From the NCBI GenBank assembly GCA_046331175.1, contig JAXLRI010000003.1, forward strand, positions 620,001-684,000: 64,000 bases of DNA. The letters run 5' to 3'. Positions 1-8,780 of the stretch are shown here, piece by piece. This stretch comes from JAWKIW01 sp046331175. Its GTDB lineage: Bacteria; Actinomycetota; Acidimicrobiia; Acidimicrobiales; Acidimicrobilacustridaceae. Within the stretch, counting starts at the first letter, position 1; the number at the start of each line of letters is the position of its first letter. Made by a program: the position numbers and the translations under genes. Below the pieces are notes generated by a model, which saw only the letters and a program-made list of their open reading frames with translations, made no database searches and was not told the origin of the DNA.

Positions 1-451
1 GGGTGGCGCAGCCGGCCTCGTCGAGGAGCGCCCCGCCGGCGAAGGGGTCGACGAACGTGGCCGGGTCGACGCGGTCGCGCAGGAGGAAGTGGCCCGGCAT
101 CGACACCGGGGCCAGCGGCACGCCGATCCGTCGGCCGACCGCGAGGGTGAGCACCGAGAGGGTGATGGGGATGCCGAGCCGCCGATCGATGACGTCGTTG
201 AGGTACGAGTTGCGCGGGTCGTAGTACGCGCAGCGGTTCCCGCGGAAGCCGAGCTCGACGAAGAGGTGGTCGACCAGGGCGTCGAGGGTGGGTGCCGGGC
301 AGCCGGCGGCCAGGTCGTCGATCCGGGCCAGCTCGGCGTCGACGTCGAGGCCGGGGTGGGCGTGAGCGGCGATGAGCAGGGCCGCCTCGTCCAGCGCGAC
401 GCCCGCCGGCGGACCACCGACCAGGTCGGCGAAGCGCTGGGTCGGCTCCAT
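1..451 (-). CDS. SirB1-like transglutaminase-fold protein (C-terminus outside the window)
   Basis: The frame opens at an ATG and runs off the left edge, giving 150 codons. The visible part contains the segments LNDVIDRRLGIPITLSVL and PGHFLLR, the hallmarks of the SirB1/transglutaminase-like family (a conserved Asn-Xaa-Leu, then GIPI-LS, then a Pro-Gly-His-Phe). An earlier Cys-Ala-Tyr-Tyr-Asp follows a FRGNR segment, as in homologues. Family members are usually about 270 residues, so roughly half is visible. The biochemical role of SirB1 proteins is not settled. There is no ribosome binding site; instead TACCCT lies 8 nt before the ATG, which suggests a leaderless message. Confidence 0.85.
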   Translation of the reverse strand, partial: MEPTQRFADLVGGPPAGVALDEAALLIAAHAHPGLDVDAELARIDDLAAGCPAPTLDALVDHLFVELGFRGNRCAYYDPRNSYLNDVIDRRLGIPITLSVLTLAVGRRIGVPLAPVSMPGHFLLRDRVDPATFVDPFAGGALLDEAGCAT

Positions 452-459
452 GGGGGCCG

Positions 460-465
460 AGGGTA
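460..465 (-). promoter_or_regulatory. -10 hexamer TACCCT of the SirB1-like gene
   Basis: TACCCT on the minus strand ends 8 nt before the ATG. The spacing places the transcription start at or next to the start codon, and no purine-rich ribosome binding site exists between them. The same arrangement recurs at many genes here. Confidence 0.6.
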
Positions 466-586
466 CTGGGGCCGGGCCCGTCCGGGACGTCCACCCGCTC
501 CCGGCGGCCGGTGCGGCCGATGGCGGCGAGTAACGTCGGCCCCGCTCGGGTCGAGGTCCGCCCGGGCGGACACCAGGGGGGTGCTC

Positions 587-2131
587 GTGTTCCCAGCCGA
601 CTTCGCGGCGTCGACGCCGGACAAGGCCGCCTACGTGATGGCGGGGACGGGCGAGGCGGTCAGCTACGCCGAGCTCGACGCCGACGCCATGCGCATCGCC
701 CAGCTCTTCCGCTCGATCGGGCTGCAGGTCGGTGATCACGTGGCCTTCTGCCTCGAGAACCACCCGGCCTTCTACAAGCTCGCTTGGGGCGCCACCTACG
801 CCGGCCTCTACTTCACCGCCATCAGCTCGCGGCTGACGGCCGAGGAGACCGAGTACATCGTCAACGACTGCGGGGCCCAGGCCTTCGTCACCTCGGCCTA
901 CAAGCGCGACGTCGCCGCTGAGATCGCCGACCGCATCCCTGAGGTGAAGCTGCGGCTCATGGTCGACGGCGTGGTCGACGGCTACGAACCCTTCGAGGCG
1001 GCCGTGGCCGCCCAGCCCGCCGAGCCGCTGCCCGAACCGCGGATCGCCGGCAAGGACATGCTCTACTCGTCGGGCACCACCGGCCGCCCCAAGGGCGTGA
1101 AGCCCAGCTTCCCCTCCGATCCGCTCGACACCCCGACGGCGGTCACCGGCCTGGGCATGCTGCTGCTCGGCTACACCGACCAGATGGTGTACCTGTCGCC
1201 GGCGCCGCTGTACCACGCCGCGCCCCTGCGCTTCTCGATGTCGGTGCACCAGGTGGGCGGCACGGTGGTGGTCATGGAGCACTTCGACCCCGAGACGTTC
1301 CTCGAGCTCGCGCAGCGCTTCGGGGTCACCCACACCCAGGTCGTGCCCACGATGTTCGTGCGGCTGCTCAAGCTCCCCGACGACGTCCGGGCGCGCTACG
1401 ACGTGTCGAGCCTGCAGATGGCCGTGCACGCCGCGGCTCCGTGCCCGGTGGCGGTCAAGGAGCAGATGATCGAGTGGTGGGGCCCGATCATCCACGAGTA
1501 CTACGCCGGCACCGAGGGCAACGGGTTCGTGTACACCGACTCGCTGGGCTGGCTCGACCACCGCGGCTCGGTGGGCAAGGCGCTGGTGGGTGTGATCCAC
1601 ATCGTCGACGAGGAGGGCAAGGAGGTCCCCGTCGGCGAGGAGGGCACCGTCTACTTCGAGAGCGAGGCCGACTTCGAGTACCACAACGACCCGGAGAAGA
1701 CCGCTGCCTCCCGCCTCGGCAACGGCTGGAGCACGCTCGGCGACGTCGGTCGGCTCGACGAGGACGGCTACCTCTACCTCACCGATCGCAAGGCCTACAT
1801 GATCATCACCGGCGGGGTGAACGTGTACCCCCAGGAGGCCGAGAACGTCCTCGCCATGCACCCGGCGGTGTTCGACGTGGCCGTCATCGGCGTGCCCAAC
1901 GAGGACTTCGGCGAGGAGGTCAAGGCCGTCGTCCAGCTGCAGGACGGCCAGGAGCCGAGCCCCGAGCTCGAGCGGGAGCTGATCGCCTACTGCCGCGAGC
2001 ACCTCGCCGACGTGAAGTGCCCCCGCACCGTCGACTTCGTCGACGAGCTGCCCCGCCACCCCACCGGCAAGCTCTACAAGCGCCTGCTCAAGGACCAGTA
2101 CTGGGCCGGCCACGACAGCCGCATCATCTAG
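587..2131 (+). CDS. Acyl-CoA synthetase (AMP-binding, FadD-like)
   Basis: This is a 514-residue adenylate-forming ligase that should activate a carboxylic acid to its acyl-CoA. The ATP-binding A3 motif YSSGTTGRPKG lies near residue 160, the A5 motif YYAGTEGNGF near 305, the A7/A8 region GDVGRLDEDGYLYLTDR near 385, and the C-terminal lysine motif PTGKLYKRLLKDQYW close to the end. The A3 motif continues into KPSFP, as in the FadD subgroup common in mycobacteria and Acidimicrobiia; the substrate (fatty, aromatic or steroid acid) cannot be told. GTG at 587 is preferred because AGGGGG lies 5 nt upstream; the in-frame GTG at 581 has no such spacing. The stop codon shares one base with the next start, so the two genes are probably co-transcribed. 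Confidence 0.9.
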   Translation: MFPADFAASTPDKAAYVMAGTGEAVSYAELDADAMRIAQLFRSIGLQVGDHVAFCLENHPAFYKLAWGATYAGLYFTAISSRLTAEETEYIVNDCGAQAFVTSAYKRDVAAEIADRIPEVKLRLMVDGVVDGYEPFEAAVAAQPAEPLPEPRIAGKDMLYSSGTTGRPKGVKPSFPSDPLDTPTAVTGLGMLLLGYTDQMVYLSPAPLYHAAPLRFSMSVHQVGGTVVVMEHFDPETFLELAQRFGVTHTQVVPTMFVRLLKLPDDVRARYDVSSLQMAVHAAAPCPVAVKEQMIEWWGPIIHEYYAGTEGNGFVYTDSLGWLDHRGSVGKALVGVIHIVDEEGKEVPVGEEGTVYFESEADFEYHNDPEKTAASRLGNGWSTLGDVGRLDEDGYLYLTDRKAYMIITGGVNVYPQEAENVLAMHPAVFDVAVIGVPNEDFGEEVKAVVQLQDGQEPSPELERELIAYCREHLADVKCPRTVDFVDELPRHPTGKLYKRLLKDQYWAGHDSRII

Positions 2132-2910
2132 TGAGCGGTCCCACCCGGCGCCCGGCGGCGCGCCACCCGTTCCTCGACTGGCCCGGGCCCATCCCCTTCG
2201 CCCACCGCGGCGGGGCCGGCGACTGGCCCGAGAACACCCGACCCGCCTTCGCCGGGGCGGTGGCGCTCGGCTACCGCTACGTCGAGACAGACGTCCACGT
2301 GACCGCCGACGGCGTGCTGGTGGCGTTCCACGACGACCGCCTCGACCGGGTCACCGACCGCACCGGCACGATCGCCGACCTGCCGTGGTCCGAGGTGGCC
2401 GCTGCCCGCGTGGACGGCCGCGAGCCGATCCTGCGCTTCGACGAGCTGCTCGACGCCTGGCCCGACCTCCGGGTGAACGTCGACCCGAAGGAGGACCGGG
2501 CGGTCGAGCCCCTCGCCGACGCCGTGCGGCGAGCGCGGGCCCTCGACCGGGTGTGCATCGGCTCGTTCTCCGATCGTCGCCTGGCCCGGCTCCGCGCCCT
2601 GCTCGGCCCGGGCCTCGCCACCTCGCTCGGCCCGGCCGGCATCGCCCGCCTGCGCGCCGCCAGCGTCGGCCTGCCATCGGGGCGGTTCCCGGCCGACTGC
2701 GTCCAGGTGCCGCCCAGCGCCCGGGGCGTCACCCTGGTGGACCGGCGGTTCGTGGCCGCCGCCCACCAGCGTGGGCTGGCGGTGCACGTGTGGACCATCG
2801 ACGAGCCCGACGAGATGACCCGTCTGCTCGACCTCGGGGTGGACGGCATCATGACCGATCGCCCGTCGGTCCTGCGCGACGTCCTCGAGCAGCGAGGCGA
2901 GTGGGCCTGA
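2131..2910 (+). CDS. Glycerophosphodiester phosphodiesterase
   Basis: A 259-residue GDPD-family TIM barrel that hydrolyses glycerophosphodiesters to glycerol 3-phosphate and an alcohol. Catalytic and metal residues are visible: HRGG at residues 25-28, PENT about ten residues later, ETDVH, then the second catalytic histidine in the FHDDRLDRVT segment, NVDPKE, and the closing VWTIDEPDEM and GVDGIMTDRP segments. There is no signal peptide, so it is cytoplasmic (UgpQ-type). The GTG start overlaps the TAG of the acyl-CoA synthetase by one base, indicating translational coupling; together the pair may salvage phospholipid breakdown products (inference). Confidence 0.92.
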   Translation: MSGPTRRPAARHPFLDWPGPIPFAHRGGAGDWPENTRPAFAGAVALGYRYVETDVHVTADGVLVAFHDDRLDRVTDRTGTIADLPWSEVAAARVDGREPILRFDELLDAWPDLRVNVDPKEDRAVEPLADAVRRARALDRVCIGSFSDRRLARLRALLGPGLATSLGPAGIARLRAASVGLPSGRFPADCVQVPPSARGVTLVDRRFVAAAHQRGLAVHVWTIDEPDEMTRLLDLGVDGIMTDRPSVLRDVLEQRGEWA

Positions 2911-2982
2911 TCCGCGCCCGACGGCGCTGAGGCGTCGGCGCACCGGACCGGACCCCGGACGCAGCACCGCACCCCGGGCGCG

Positions 2983-3010
2983 ACGAGGGCCGCCCGCAGG
3001 CGGCCCTCGT
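2983..3010. terminator. Bidirectional stem-loop between convergent genes
   Basis: A perfect 12-bp stem (ACGAGGGCCGCC paired with GGCGGCCCTCGT) closes a 4-nt CGCA loop. It lies between the phosphodiesterase and the convergent LPRTG gene. No U-tract follows, as is common for terminators in very GC-rich actinobacteria. Confidence 0.75.
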
Positions 3011-3031
3011 GTTCGCTCTGGTGGGTGGGCG

Positions 3032-3688
3032 TCAGCTGCCGCTGGTGCCCTGGGCCGACCGGCGGCTGCGGAGCGAGCCGTACACGGCGGCGCCGCCGAG
3101 CACGATCAGGCCGGCGCCGATGCCGATCAGGCGCCCGCTGTCCGAACCGGTGCGGGGCAGGCTGCCCGAGGTGGTCGTGCCCGAGATGATCGACGTGGTC
3201 GAGATGATCGACGAGGTCGGCGTGGTGTCGGGCGAGCAGGCGCTCACCGTCACCGGGGACGGCTGGCTGAACGCCTTCCCCAACATGTTCGTGCCCGCGG
3301 TCGTCGCGGTCGCCGGTCCCAAGGGGAACGTGGCCGGGACCGAGAAGGTCGCCGTGCCGCCGGCGGTGGCGCCGATGCTGACCTGGCCGAGGGCGATCGA
3401 CGTCCCGTTGGCCTCGAGGGTGACGTCGGCGGTCGAGTTCGGGAGGAACCCGGTGGCCGTGACCGTCACCTGCTGGCAGGACGAGATGGTGGCCGGCGAG
3501 ACCTCGACCTGCGGCCCGGCCGAGCAGGCCAGGTACAAGGTCAGGTCGCTCGACAGGTACCCCAGGCAGTCCGAGGGCACGGCCGCCGGCGCCGCGGTCG
3601 CCGCCGGGGCGGCGAACACCGCTCCGAGGCTGGCGAACCACGCCATGGCCATCACCACGAACCCGAACCGCAATCGCGCTTTCCGCAC
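3032..3688 (-). CDS. Sortase-anchored surface protein (LPRTG)
   Basis: A 218-residue secreted protein. Residues 1-33 form a signal peptide (basic start, hydrophobic core, Ala-rich cleavage region). The mature part has two Cys-bounded, Ser/Thr/Val-rich stretches, the second resembling an Ig-like sandwich (VTVTATGFLPNSTADVTLEA). LPRTG occurs at residues 177-181, followed by a hydrophobic helix and a basic tail (SLRSRRS), the classic sortase sorting signal. The GTG start has GAGAGGAAGG upstream and a -10-like TAGTTT at 3731-3736. No sortase gene is in the window. The function beyond surface display is unknown. Confidence 0.85.
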   Translation of the reverse strand: MRKARLRFGFVVMAMAWFASLGAVFAAPAATAAPAAVPSDCLGYLSSDLTLYLACSAGPQVEVSPATISSCQQVTVTATGFLPNSTADVTLEANGTSIALGQVSIGATAGGTATFSVPATFPLGPATATTAGTNMLGKAFSQPSPVTVSACSPDTTPTSSIISTTSIISGTTTSGSLPRTGSDSGRLIGIGAGLIVLGGAAVYGSLRSRRSAQGTSGS

Positions 3689-3730
3689 CGTTACGCCTTC
3701 CTCTCCCCCGGGCTTCGCCGTCAGGGGGTC

Positions 3731-3736
3731 AAACTA
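3731..3736 (-). promoter_or_regulatory. -10 hexamer TAGTTT of the LPRTG gene
   Basis: TAGTTT on the minus strand sits about 45 nt upstream of the GTG, leaving a short leader that carries a purine-rich ribosome binding site. It lies in the gap downstream of the neighbouring GT-C-like gene, so the LPRTG gene probably has its own promoter. Confidence 0.45.
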
Positions 3737-3763
3737 GTTCCTCGTGACGCCTCAAGCAACCAT

Positions 3764-5791
3764 CTACCCCTTCGGTGTCCCCTGGACACCCGCCGGGGGC
3801 ACGGTGGACGTGATCGCCGCCGTCTCGGTCGTCGCCCCGGTCGACGCTCCGCTGGGGGCACCGCGACGGTGCCGGCGGCCGGTCCGGACCGCCCAGACGA
3901 CGAAGGCGCAGGTCACCGCATCGGCCACCAGCACCACCACGGAGGGCCAATACCACACCACCGACCCGCCGGCGGGGAACCGCAGGGTCCCCTCGGGCGT
4001 GGCCTCGCCCGGTGTCCAGCCCCGGAGCCAGCCCCGGGCCGCCGGCCGGGCCCACACGACCGGCTCGGTGCCGTCGACGGTGGCCAGCGGCTCGACCACC
4101 GTCGACAGGCCGACGGGGCGCCCGGCGTCGTCGACGGCGTGGCCCCGCCAGGCCCGCACCCGGTAGAGGAACACGTCGTTGCCGGCCAGCACGCGCTCGA
4201 GGCCCGGGTCGTCGTCGAGGTGGTTGTACGGCCGGTAGTCGCCCACCCGGTTGAACACGACCCAGCGCACGCCCAGCTCGGCCAGGCGGTCGCCGACCGG
4301 CTGGCCCTGCTGCACCTCGTCGGCGAGCTGGCGCACGACCGGCTCCCGCGGGTCGGCCCGCTCGGCGCTGGGCTCGTCGCTGGCCCGCAGGTCCGACGAG
4401 ACGAGCACGTCGCCGCCGAGGTAGATGGGCCACGGGTTCAGGACGTGGCGCACGACGCCCAGCCGGACGTTGGTGTAGCCGGACCACGGGAAGGCGACCG
4501 TCGTGCCCGGCTCGGCCGCGACGCGCTCGCGGGCGGCCTCCCAGTCCGGCGGCATGGTGACCGACTCGAGGTGCACGCCGAGGCCCCAGAGGCCGGGCCC
4601 GGCCAGCACCAGCGCGACGGCCGCCGGCAGGCCCGACACCAGGGTCGCCAGCGCCGGTCGGGGCGGGGAGGCGTCGAGAGCGCGCCGGCGCAGGCGGGCG
4701 GCGCCCAGCCCGGCGGCGGGCGCCATCCACACCAGGTACAGCGGCAGCAGGCGCTGGCTCTCCCGGAGGTTCGAGCCGATCGGGTTCTCGGTGAGGCGCT
4801 CGACCACCCACGACATCCCCGGCACCGCCGTGCTCGTGGCCACGACCGCGCCGATCACCGCCAGCACGGCGGCCGGGCCCCGCCAGGCCGTGGGCAGGTC
4901 GCGGTGGCCGACCACGGCCAGGCCCAGCAGGACGATCGCCAGGGGGGCCACCACCCACGACGTGGTCCAACCCACCTGGTAGTAGCCGTTCCAGAACCCG
5001 TGGCCGGCGAGGACGCCGATCACGTCGCCCGGCCCGTCGGCCACGGTCGCGAAGCCGATGGCGCCGGCCAGGTTGGCCCCCTGGGCGTACACCACGATGC
5101 CCGGCACCAGCCACGGGAGCTGGGCGACCAGCCACAGGCCGAGCACGGCGCCCCCGCGCCGGAACCGGGTGTGCACGAGCCCGGCGGCGAGCACGATGAG
5201 CGCCACCATCCCGCCGTAGTTGCCGGTGCAGGCCAGCGCCAGGCACCACAGGAAGGTCCGGTCGAGGCGATCGGACGGCCGCAGCAACCGGGGGTAGGCC
5301 CACGGCAGCAGGGCCATCGTCGTGGCGATCATCACGTGGCCGGCGGCGAGCCGGGTGAGGAGGAAGGGGCTGAGCGCCAGCACGAGCCCGGCTCCGGCGG
5401 CGGCCAGCCGGGAGCGGTCGGCGACGAGGCGGTACGCCCCGACGAAGCCGATCACGATGGTGCCCACGAGCATCGCCTTGCCCACGGTGTCACCGCCCAC
5501 CAGGGGTGACAGCCACGCCGCCGGCACCATGAAGGGCACGCGGCGGGGCAGCTCGGGGCCGAGGCCCCACACGCCGCGGGGCACCGGCACGTCGTGGGGC
5601 AGGATCAGGTCGAGGCTGTAGAGGCCGCCGGGCGCGAGGGCCGGGCCGAGCCAGAGCACCGCCACGCCCAGGCCGAGCACCCAGGGCAACCACCCCAGGC
5701 GCGCCGGCGCGACGCCGTCGGGGGCGTCGTCCCCGGTCGCGTCCGGTCGGGCCGGGGCGGGCGCTGTCGCGCGGATAGCATCTCCGGCCAC
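3764..5791 (-). CDS. Polytopic membrane protein, GT-C glycosyltransferase-like
   Basis: About 675 residues. The N-terminal two thirds has roughly ten to twelve hydrophobic helices (for example VLGLGVAVLWLGPAL and AMLVGTIVIGFVGAY); the C-terminal third is a soluble extracytoplasmic domain followed by a last helix and a basic tail. The first outer loop reads LDLILPHDVPVPRG, with acidic residues where GT-C enzymes keep a catalytic Asp. The overall plan resembles AftD/YfhO-type GT-C proteins that transfer sugars from lipid carriers. The open frame extends far upstream, but the composition changes there. GTG at 5791 is chosen because the hydrophobic protein starts just after it and the divergent methyltransferase begins 171 bp away. 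The exact start and the substrate are uncertain. Confidence 0.7.
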   Translation of the reverse strand: MAGDAIRATAPAPARPDATGDDAPDGVAPARLGWLPWVLGLGVAVLWLGPALAPGGLYSLDLILPHDVPVPRGVWGLGPELPRRVPFMVPAAWLSPLVGGDTVGKAMLVGTIVIGFVGAYRLVADRSRLAAAGAGLVLALSPFLLTRLAAGHVMIATTMALLPWAYPRLLRPSDRLDRTFLWCLALACTGNYGGMVALIVLAAGLVHTRFRRGGAVLGLWLVAQLPWLVPGIVVYAQGANLAGAIGFATVADGPGDVIGVLAGHGFWNGYYQVGWTTSWVVAPLAIVLLGLAVVGHRDLPTAWRGPAAVLAVIGAVVATSTAVPGMSWVVERLTENPIGSNLRESQRLLPLYLVWMAPAAGLGAARLRRRALDASPPRPALATLVSGLPAAVALVLAGPGLWGLGVHLESVTMPPDWEAARERVAAEPGTTVAFPWSGYTNVRLGVVRHVLNPWPIYLGGDVLVSSDLRASDEPSAERADPREPVVRQLADEVQQGQPVGDRLAELGVRWVVFNRVGDYRPYNHLDDDPGLERVLAGNDVFLYRVRAWRGHAVDDAGRPVGLSTVVEPLATVDGTEPVVWARPAARGWLRGWTPGEATPEGTLRFPAGGSVVWYWPSVVVLVADAVTCAFVVWAVRTGRRHRRGAPSGASTGATTETAAITSTVPPAGVQGTPKG

Positions 5792-5962
5792 GTCCGCAGA
5801 TCGTTGCAGGTTTCGCGGGCGGGGCGGGCGCACCCGATCGGCGGGCGCGCCGAGTGCGGGCGCCCGGCCGAACCTCCCGACCAGAACCGATCCCGACCGA
5901 CGAGGATCCCGCCCGACCGCCCCCCGGGGACCACCCCGATCGACCCGCCACCCAGGAGCGCC

Positions 5963-6763
5963 GTGCACACCGCTGCCGCCGACGACGACACCGTGGCCAC
6001 CGCCCCCACCCCCGCCCCGTCCGCTGCCGGACCGTCCGAGCCGCTGCCGGTCGCGTCGCGCCTCGAGCTGTTCCGGCTGTTCCTCGGTGAGGAGGACGAC
6101 CCCGAGCCCTTCTACGTGAAGCTGGCCGACCGGTCGATCGCCGAGTTCCCCTTCCCGCTGCGGGGCCGACGGGTGCTCGACCTCGGCGCCGGTCCCGGCT
6201 ACTACAGCCGGGCGATGGGTCAGATGGGCGCCACCGTCGTGCCCGTCGACCTGGGCGACGAGAACATCGACCGCGCCCGGGCGGCCGGGCTGCAGCCCGT
6301 CCTGTGCGACGGCACCCGGCTCCCCTTCCCCGACCGGTCGTTCGACGGCGTCTTGTGCTCGAACATGCTCGAGCACACGCCCACACCCCTGCGCATCTTC
6401 GACGAGATCGAGCGCATCCTGCGCCCCGGCGGCTGGGCGTGGGTGAGCTGGACGAACTGGTACTCGCCGTGGGGCGGCCACTCCATCACGCCGTTCCACT
6501 TCCTCGGGCCCACGTTGGGTGCCAAGGCCTACATCAAGCTGTTCGGCCGGCCCGACCGGAACCTCCCGTACGAGACCCTCTGGCCCACCCACATCGGGCC
6601 GATCCTGGCCGACCTCCGCGGCCGTCCGGGCCTGCGCCTCCTCGACGCCGTGCCGAGGTACTACCCGTCGCAGCGGTGGATCCTGCGGGTGCCGGCGCTG
6701 CGCGAGCTGGCCACCTGGAACTGCCTGCTGCTGCTCGAGCGCCAGCCCGAGCCCCAGCGGTGA
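5963..6763 (+). CDS. Class I SAM-dependent methyltransferase (Methyltransf_11)
   Basis: A 266-residue soluble enzyme. The SAM-binding motif I VLDLGAGPGYYSRAM, an acidic residue after strand beta-2 (VPVDLGDENI), DGTRLPFPDRSFDGVLCSNMLEH (split motif II/III) and a following ILRPGG helix form the complete Rossmann-like fold. The GTG start is supported by AGGAG with a 4-nt spacer. It is divergent from the GT-C-like gene and overlaps the sulfotransferase-like gene by 4 bp (GTGA). In this envelope-glycan context it probably methylates a sugar or lipid-linked glycan (inference). Confidence 0.88.
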   Translation: MHTAAADDDTVATAPTPAPSAAGPSEPLPVASRLELFRLFLGEEDDPEPFYVKLADRSIAEFPFPLRGRRVLDLGAGPGYYSRAMGQMGATVVPVDLGDENIDRARAAGLQPVLCDGTRLPFPDRSFDGVLCSNMLEHTPTPLRIFDEIERILRPGGWAWVSWTNWYSPWGGHSITPFHFLGPTLGAKAYIKLFGRPDRNLPYETLWPTHIGPILADLRGRPGLRLLDAVPRYYPSQRWILRVPALRELATWNCLLLLERQPEPQR

Positions 6764-7545
6764 CGGCGGTGTCGCCGCCACCGGCGGCCGCCGGCCCGGA
6801 TGGGCCCGCCGACCCGTCCCTGCCCTACACCACGACCTCGGCCGCCGGCACGGCGCGCCGCGTGCTGCGCCGCACCCGCGAGGTGCTCGGCGACGACCCC
6901 TTCTTCCTGCCGGTCGTCCTGCGGGCGACGCCGCTCGGCACCACGCGCCGGCTCACCGACACCACCGACCTGGTGATCGAGGGGTTCCCGCGCTCGGGCA
7001 ACACGTTCGCCTACTTCGCCATGCGTCTCGCGTCCGACGATCGCCTCGCCATCGCCAGCCACGTCCACACCCCGTCCCAGGTGAAGGCGGCCGTCGCGCT
7101 CCACCTGCCCACCGTCCTGGTGGTGCGCGAGCCGCACGACACGGTGGTGTCGCTGCTGATCGCCGCACCCCACGTGGCCTTCCGGGCGGCCATCAACGAG
7201 TGGGTGCACCACCACCGTGAGGTGCTCGCCTACCGCGAGGGCTTCGTGGTGGCGACCTTCGACCAGGTCACCACCGACCTGGGCATCGTGGTCGACCGGG
7301 TGAACGAGCGCTTCGGCACCACCCTGCCCCGCTTCGTGCCGACCGAGGAGAACACGGCGGCCGTGTTCGCGGCCATCGAGGAGCACCACCAGCGCGTCCA
7401 CGGGGGCACCGAGAACGTCGTGCCCCGACCCTCCCCCGCCCGCCGGGCCGAGAAGGAGTGGCTGCTCGAGCAGCTGGCGGCGCCGCAGTTCGACGACCTG
7501 TGGGCCGAGGCCGAGGTCGTGCACCGCGACCTCGTCGACGGCTGA
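6760..7545 (+). CDS. Sulfotransferase-like protein
   Basis: A 261-residue protein with LVIEGFPRSGNTF, matching the 5'-phosphosulfate-binding loop of sulfotransferases (a P-loop-like Pro-Arg-Ser-Gly), and VLVVREPHDTVVSLL, matching the 3'-phosphate-binding segment (Arg-Glu/Asp-Pro...Ser). The later LVDGVT-type region and the usual C-terminal KGxxGDW motif are not obvious, so PAPS dependence is likely but unproven. The start overlaps the methyltransferase stop by four bases, so the two are co-translated. A methyltransferase plus sulfotransferase pair next to glycan genes suggests decoration of an exported saccharide. Confidence 0.72.
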   Translation: MTAVSPPPAAAGPDGPADPSLPYTTTSAAGTARRVLRRTREVLGDDPFFLPVVLRATPLGTTRRLTDTTDLVIEGFPRSGNTFAYFAMRLASDDRLAIASHVHTPSQVKAAVALHLPTVLVVREPHDTVVSLLIAAPHVAFRAAINEWVHHHREVLAYREGFVVATFDQVTTDLGIVVDRVNERFGTTLPRFVPTEENTAAVFAAIEEHHQRVHGGTENVVPRPSPARRAEKEWLLEQLAAPQFDDLWAEAEVVHRDLVDG

Positions 7546-7561
7546 CCAACGACGGTCCCGG

Positions 7562-8689
7562 TCAGCTCGACCCCAGCTCGGCGGCCAGCTCGCGGCTGAA
7601 CCGGTCGGCGCCGCGGTCGTTCATGTGGACGATGTCGGCGAACAGCGACTCGTCGTAGACGCGGTCGGTGAAGTCGACGACCCGCACCCCGTTGGTGGCG
7701 CCGATGTCGGCGATGATCTGCTGGCCCCGCCGCAGGGCAGCCAGGTCGACCCCGTTCTGCTTCCAGGTGGCGAGCGGCACGGGCGGGACGACGATGACCA
7801 CCTCCGCGCCGGAGGCCTTGGCCACCTCGACGAGGCGCTGCGCGTCGCTGGCGTAGAAGGCGTCGGGCGTGAGGTTCTTGCGCAGCTGGTTGATGACCGA
7901 GGTGAACCGGTACTCCTCGCCGTGGTGCATCGTGTTCTCGCCGTCGGGGCCGAGGTGCTGCTCCCAGTACTCCTCGTCGCGCAGCGGGATGTACTTCTTC
8001 GGCGGCGTGCCGGTCACGGTGTTCCACGCCGCCTCGGCCATCGTCTGGGGCTGGCGCAACGAGCCCCGGTGCTTGACGATGGCGAGGTTGTCGTTCAGCG
8101 ACCGGTTGAGGTCGCCGAGCACGCCCGGCTGGGTCTCGCGCACCACGCGGGAGAAGATCACGTCGGACTGGTTCGACTGGATGTTCAGCTCGAACACGTC
8201 GGTGAGCATGAGGTCGATGGGGTGGATGCCGAGCACCACGAGGTCGGGGTGCAGGGCGTCCAGCACGATCTCGTCGGCCCACCGCACCTGGGTGGCGGTG
8301 GGAGCGCCGACCACGGCCGCGTTGTAGGCCCGGTCGTAGTGCCCCGAGTACTTCACGAAGGTGCTCGGCGTGATGGCCGAGTCCATCATCGACGTCCCGA
8401 AGAAGACGACCTGGGGCTGGGGCCCCTCGGCCCCGAGCGCCTCCACCTGACGGGCCTTCAGGATCATCTCGGCGGCGTCGCCGGCGCGCACGACGGGCAG
8501 CTGGTCGGCGACCGCCCGCACCGCCAGCTCGGCGACCACCAGCATGGCGACCAGCACGGCGAGGCCAGCCAGGATCGGGTGCCGGGGGCGGCGGAGCCGT
8601 CGGCGCCGGCGCGTCGGCTCGCCACCGCGGGCGCCCGGGTCGTCCGGGGCGTCGGTGGTGGCGGGTGCCGGTGCCGGCTCGTCGGCCAT
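7562..8689 (-). CDS. Membrane-anchored SGNH-like protein (MBOAT partner, AlgX/DltD-like)
   Basis: A 375-residue protein: basic Pro/Arg-rich N-terminus, one transmembrane helix at about residues 38-62, then an extracytoplasmic SGNH-fold domain. Block I is VVFFGTSMMDS (Ser100 as candidate nucleophile) and the catalytic pair near the C-terminus is DIVHMND (Asp352 and His355). A central Asn-rich region (NIQSNQS, NDNLAIV) may supply the oxyanion Asn. Such proteins accept an acyl group from an MBOAT protein and place it on a polysaccharide or teichoic acid. The start is supported by CAGGAGG upstream and a TACGAT hexamer about 45 nt before it. It is transcribed divergently from the MBOAT cassette, across a repeat-filled gap. 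Confidence 0.8.
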   Translation of the reverse strand: MADEPAPAPATTDAPDDPGARGGEPTRRRRRLRRPRHPILAGLAVLVAMLVVAELAVRAVADQLPVVRAGDAAEMILKARQVEALGAEGPQPQVVFFGTSMMDSAITPSTFVKYSGHYDRAYNAAVVGAPTATQVRWADEIVLDALHPDLVVLGIHPIDLMLTDVFELNIQSNQSDVIFSRVVRETQPGVLGDLNRSLNDNLAIVKHRGSLRQPQTMAEAAWNTVTGTPPKKYIPLRDEEYWEQHLGPDGENTMHHGEEYRFTSVINQLRKNLTPDAFYASDAQRLVEVAKASGAEVVIVVPPVPLATWKQNGVDLAALRRGQQIIADIGATNGVRVVDFTDRVYDESLFADIVHMNDRGADRFSRELAAELGSS

Positions 8690-8780
8690 CGTCCTCCTGC
8701 AGTCGCGGCGGCGCCGCCACCCGGGCGGCGCGAGGCGGCATCGTAGCCCTGGGGGTCGGGCGCTCGGCGTCGCCCCGCGG

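Noticed and set aside
5792..6781. Extension of the leftward GT-C-like frame through the methyltransferase region
   Set aside because: The opposite strand encodes a complete SAM methyltransferase; the extended frame is Gly/Arg/Val-rich without domain motifs, as expected from third-position GC bias.
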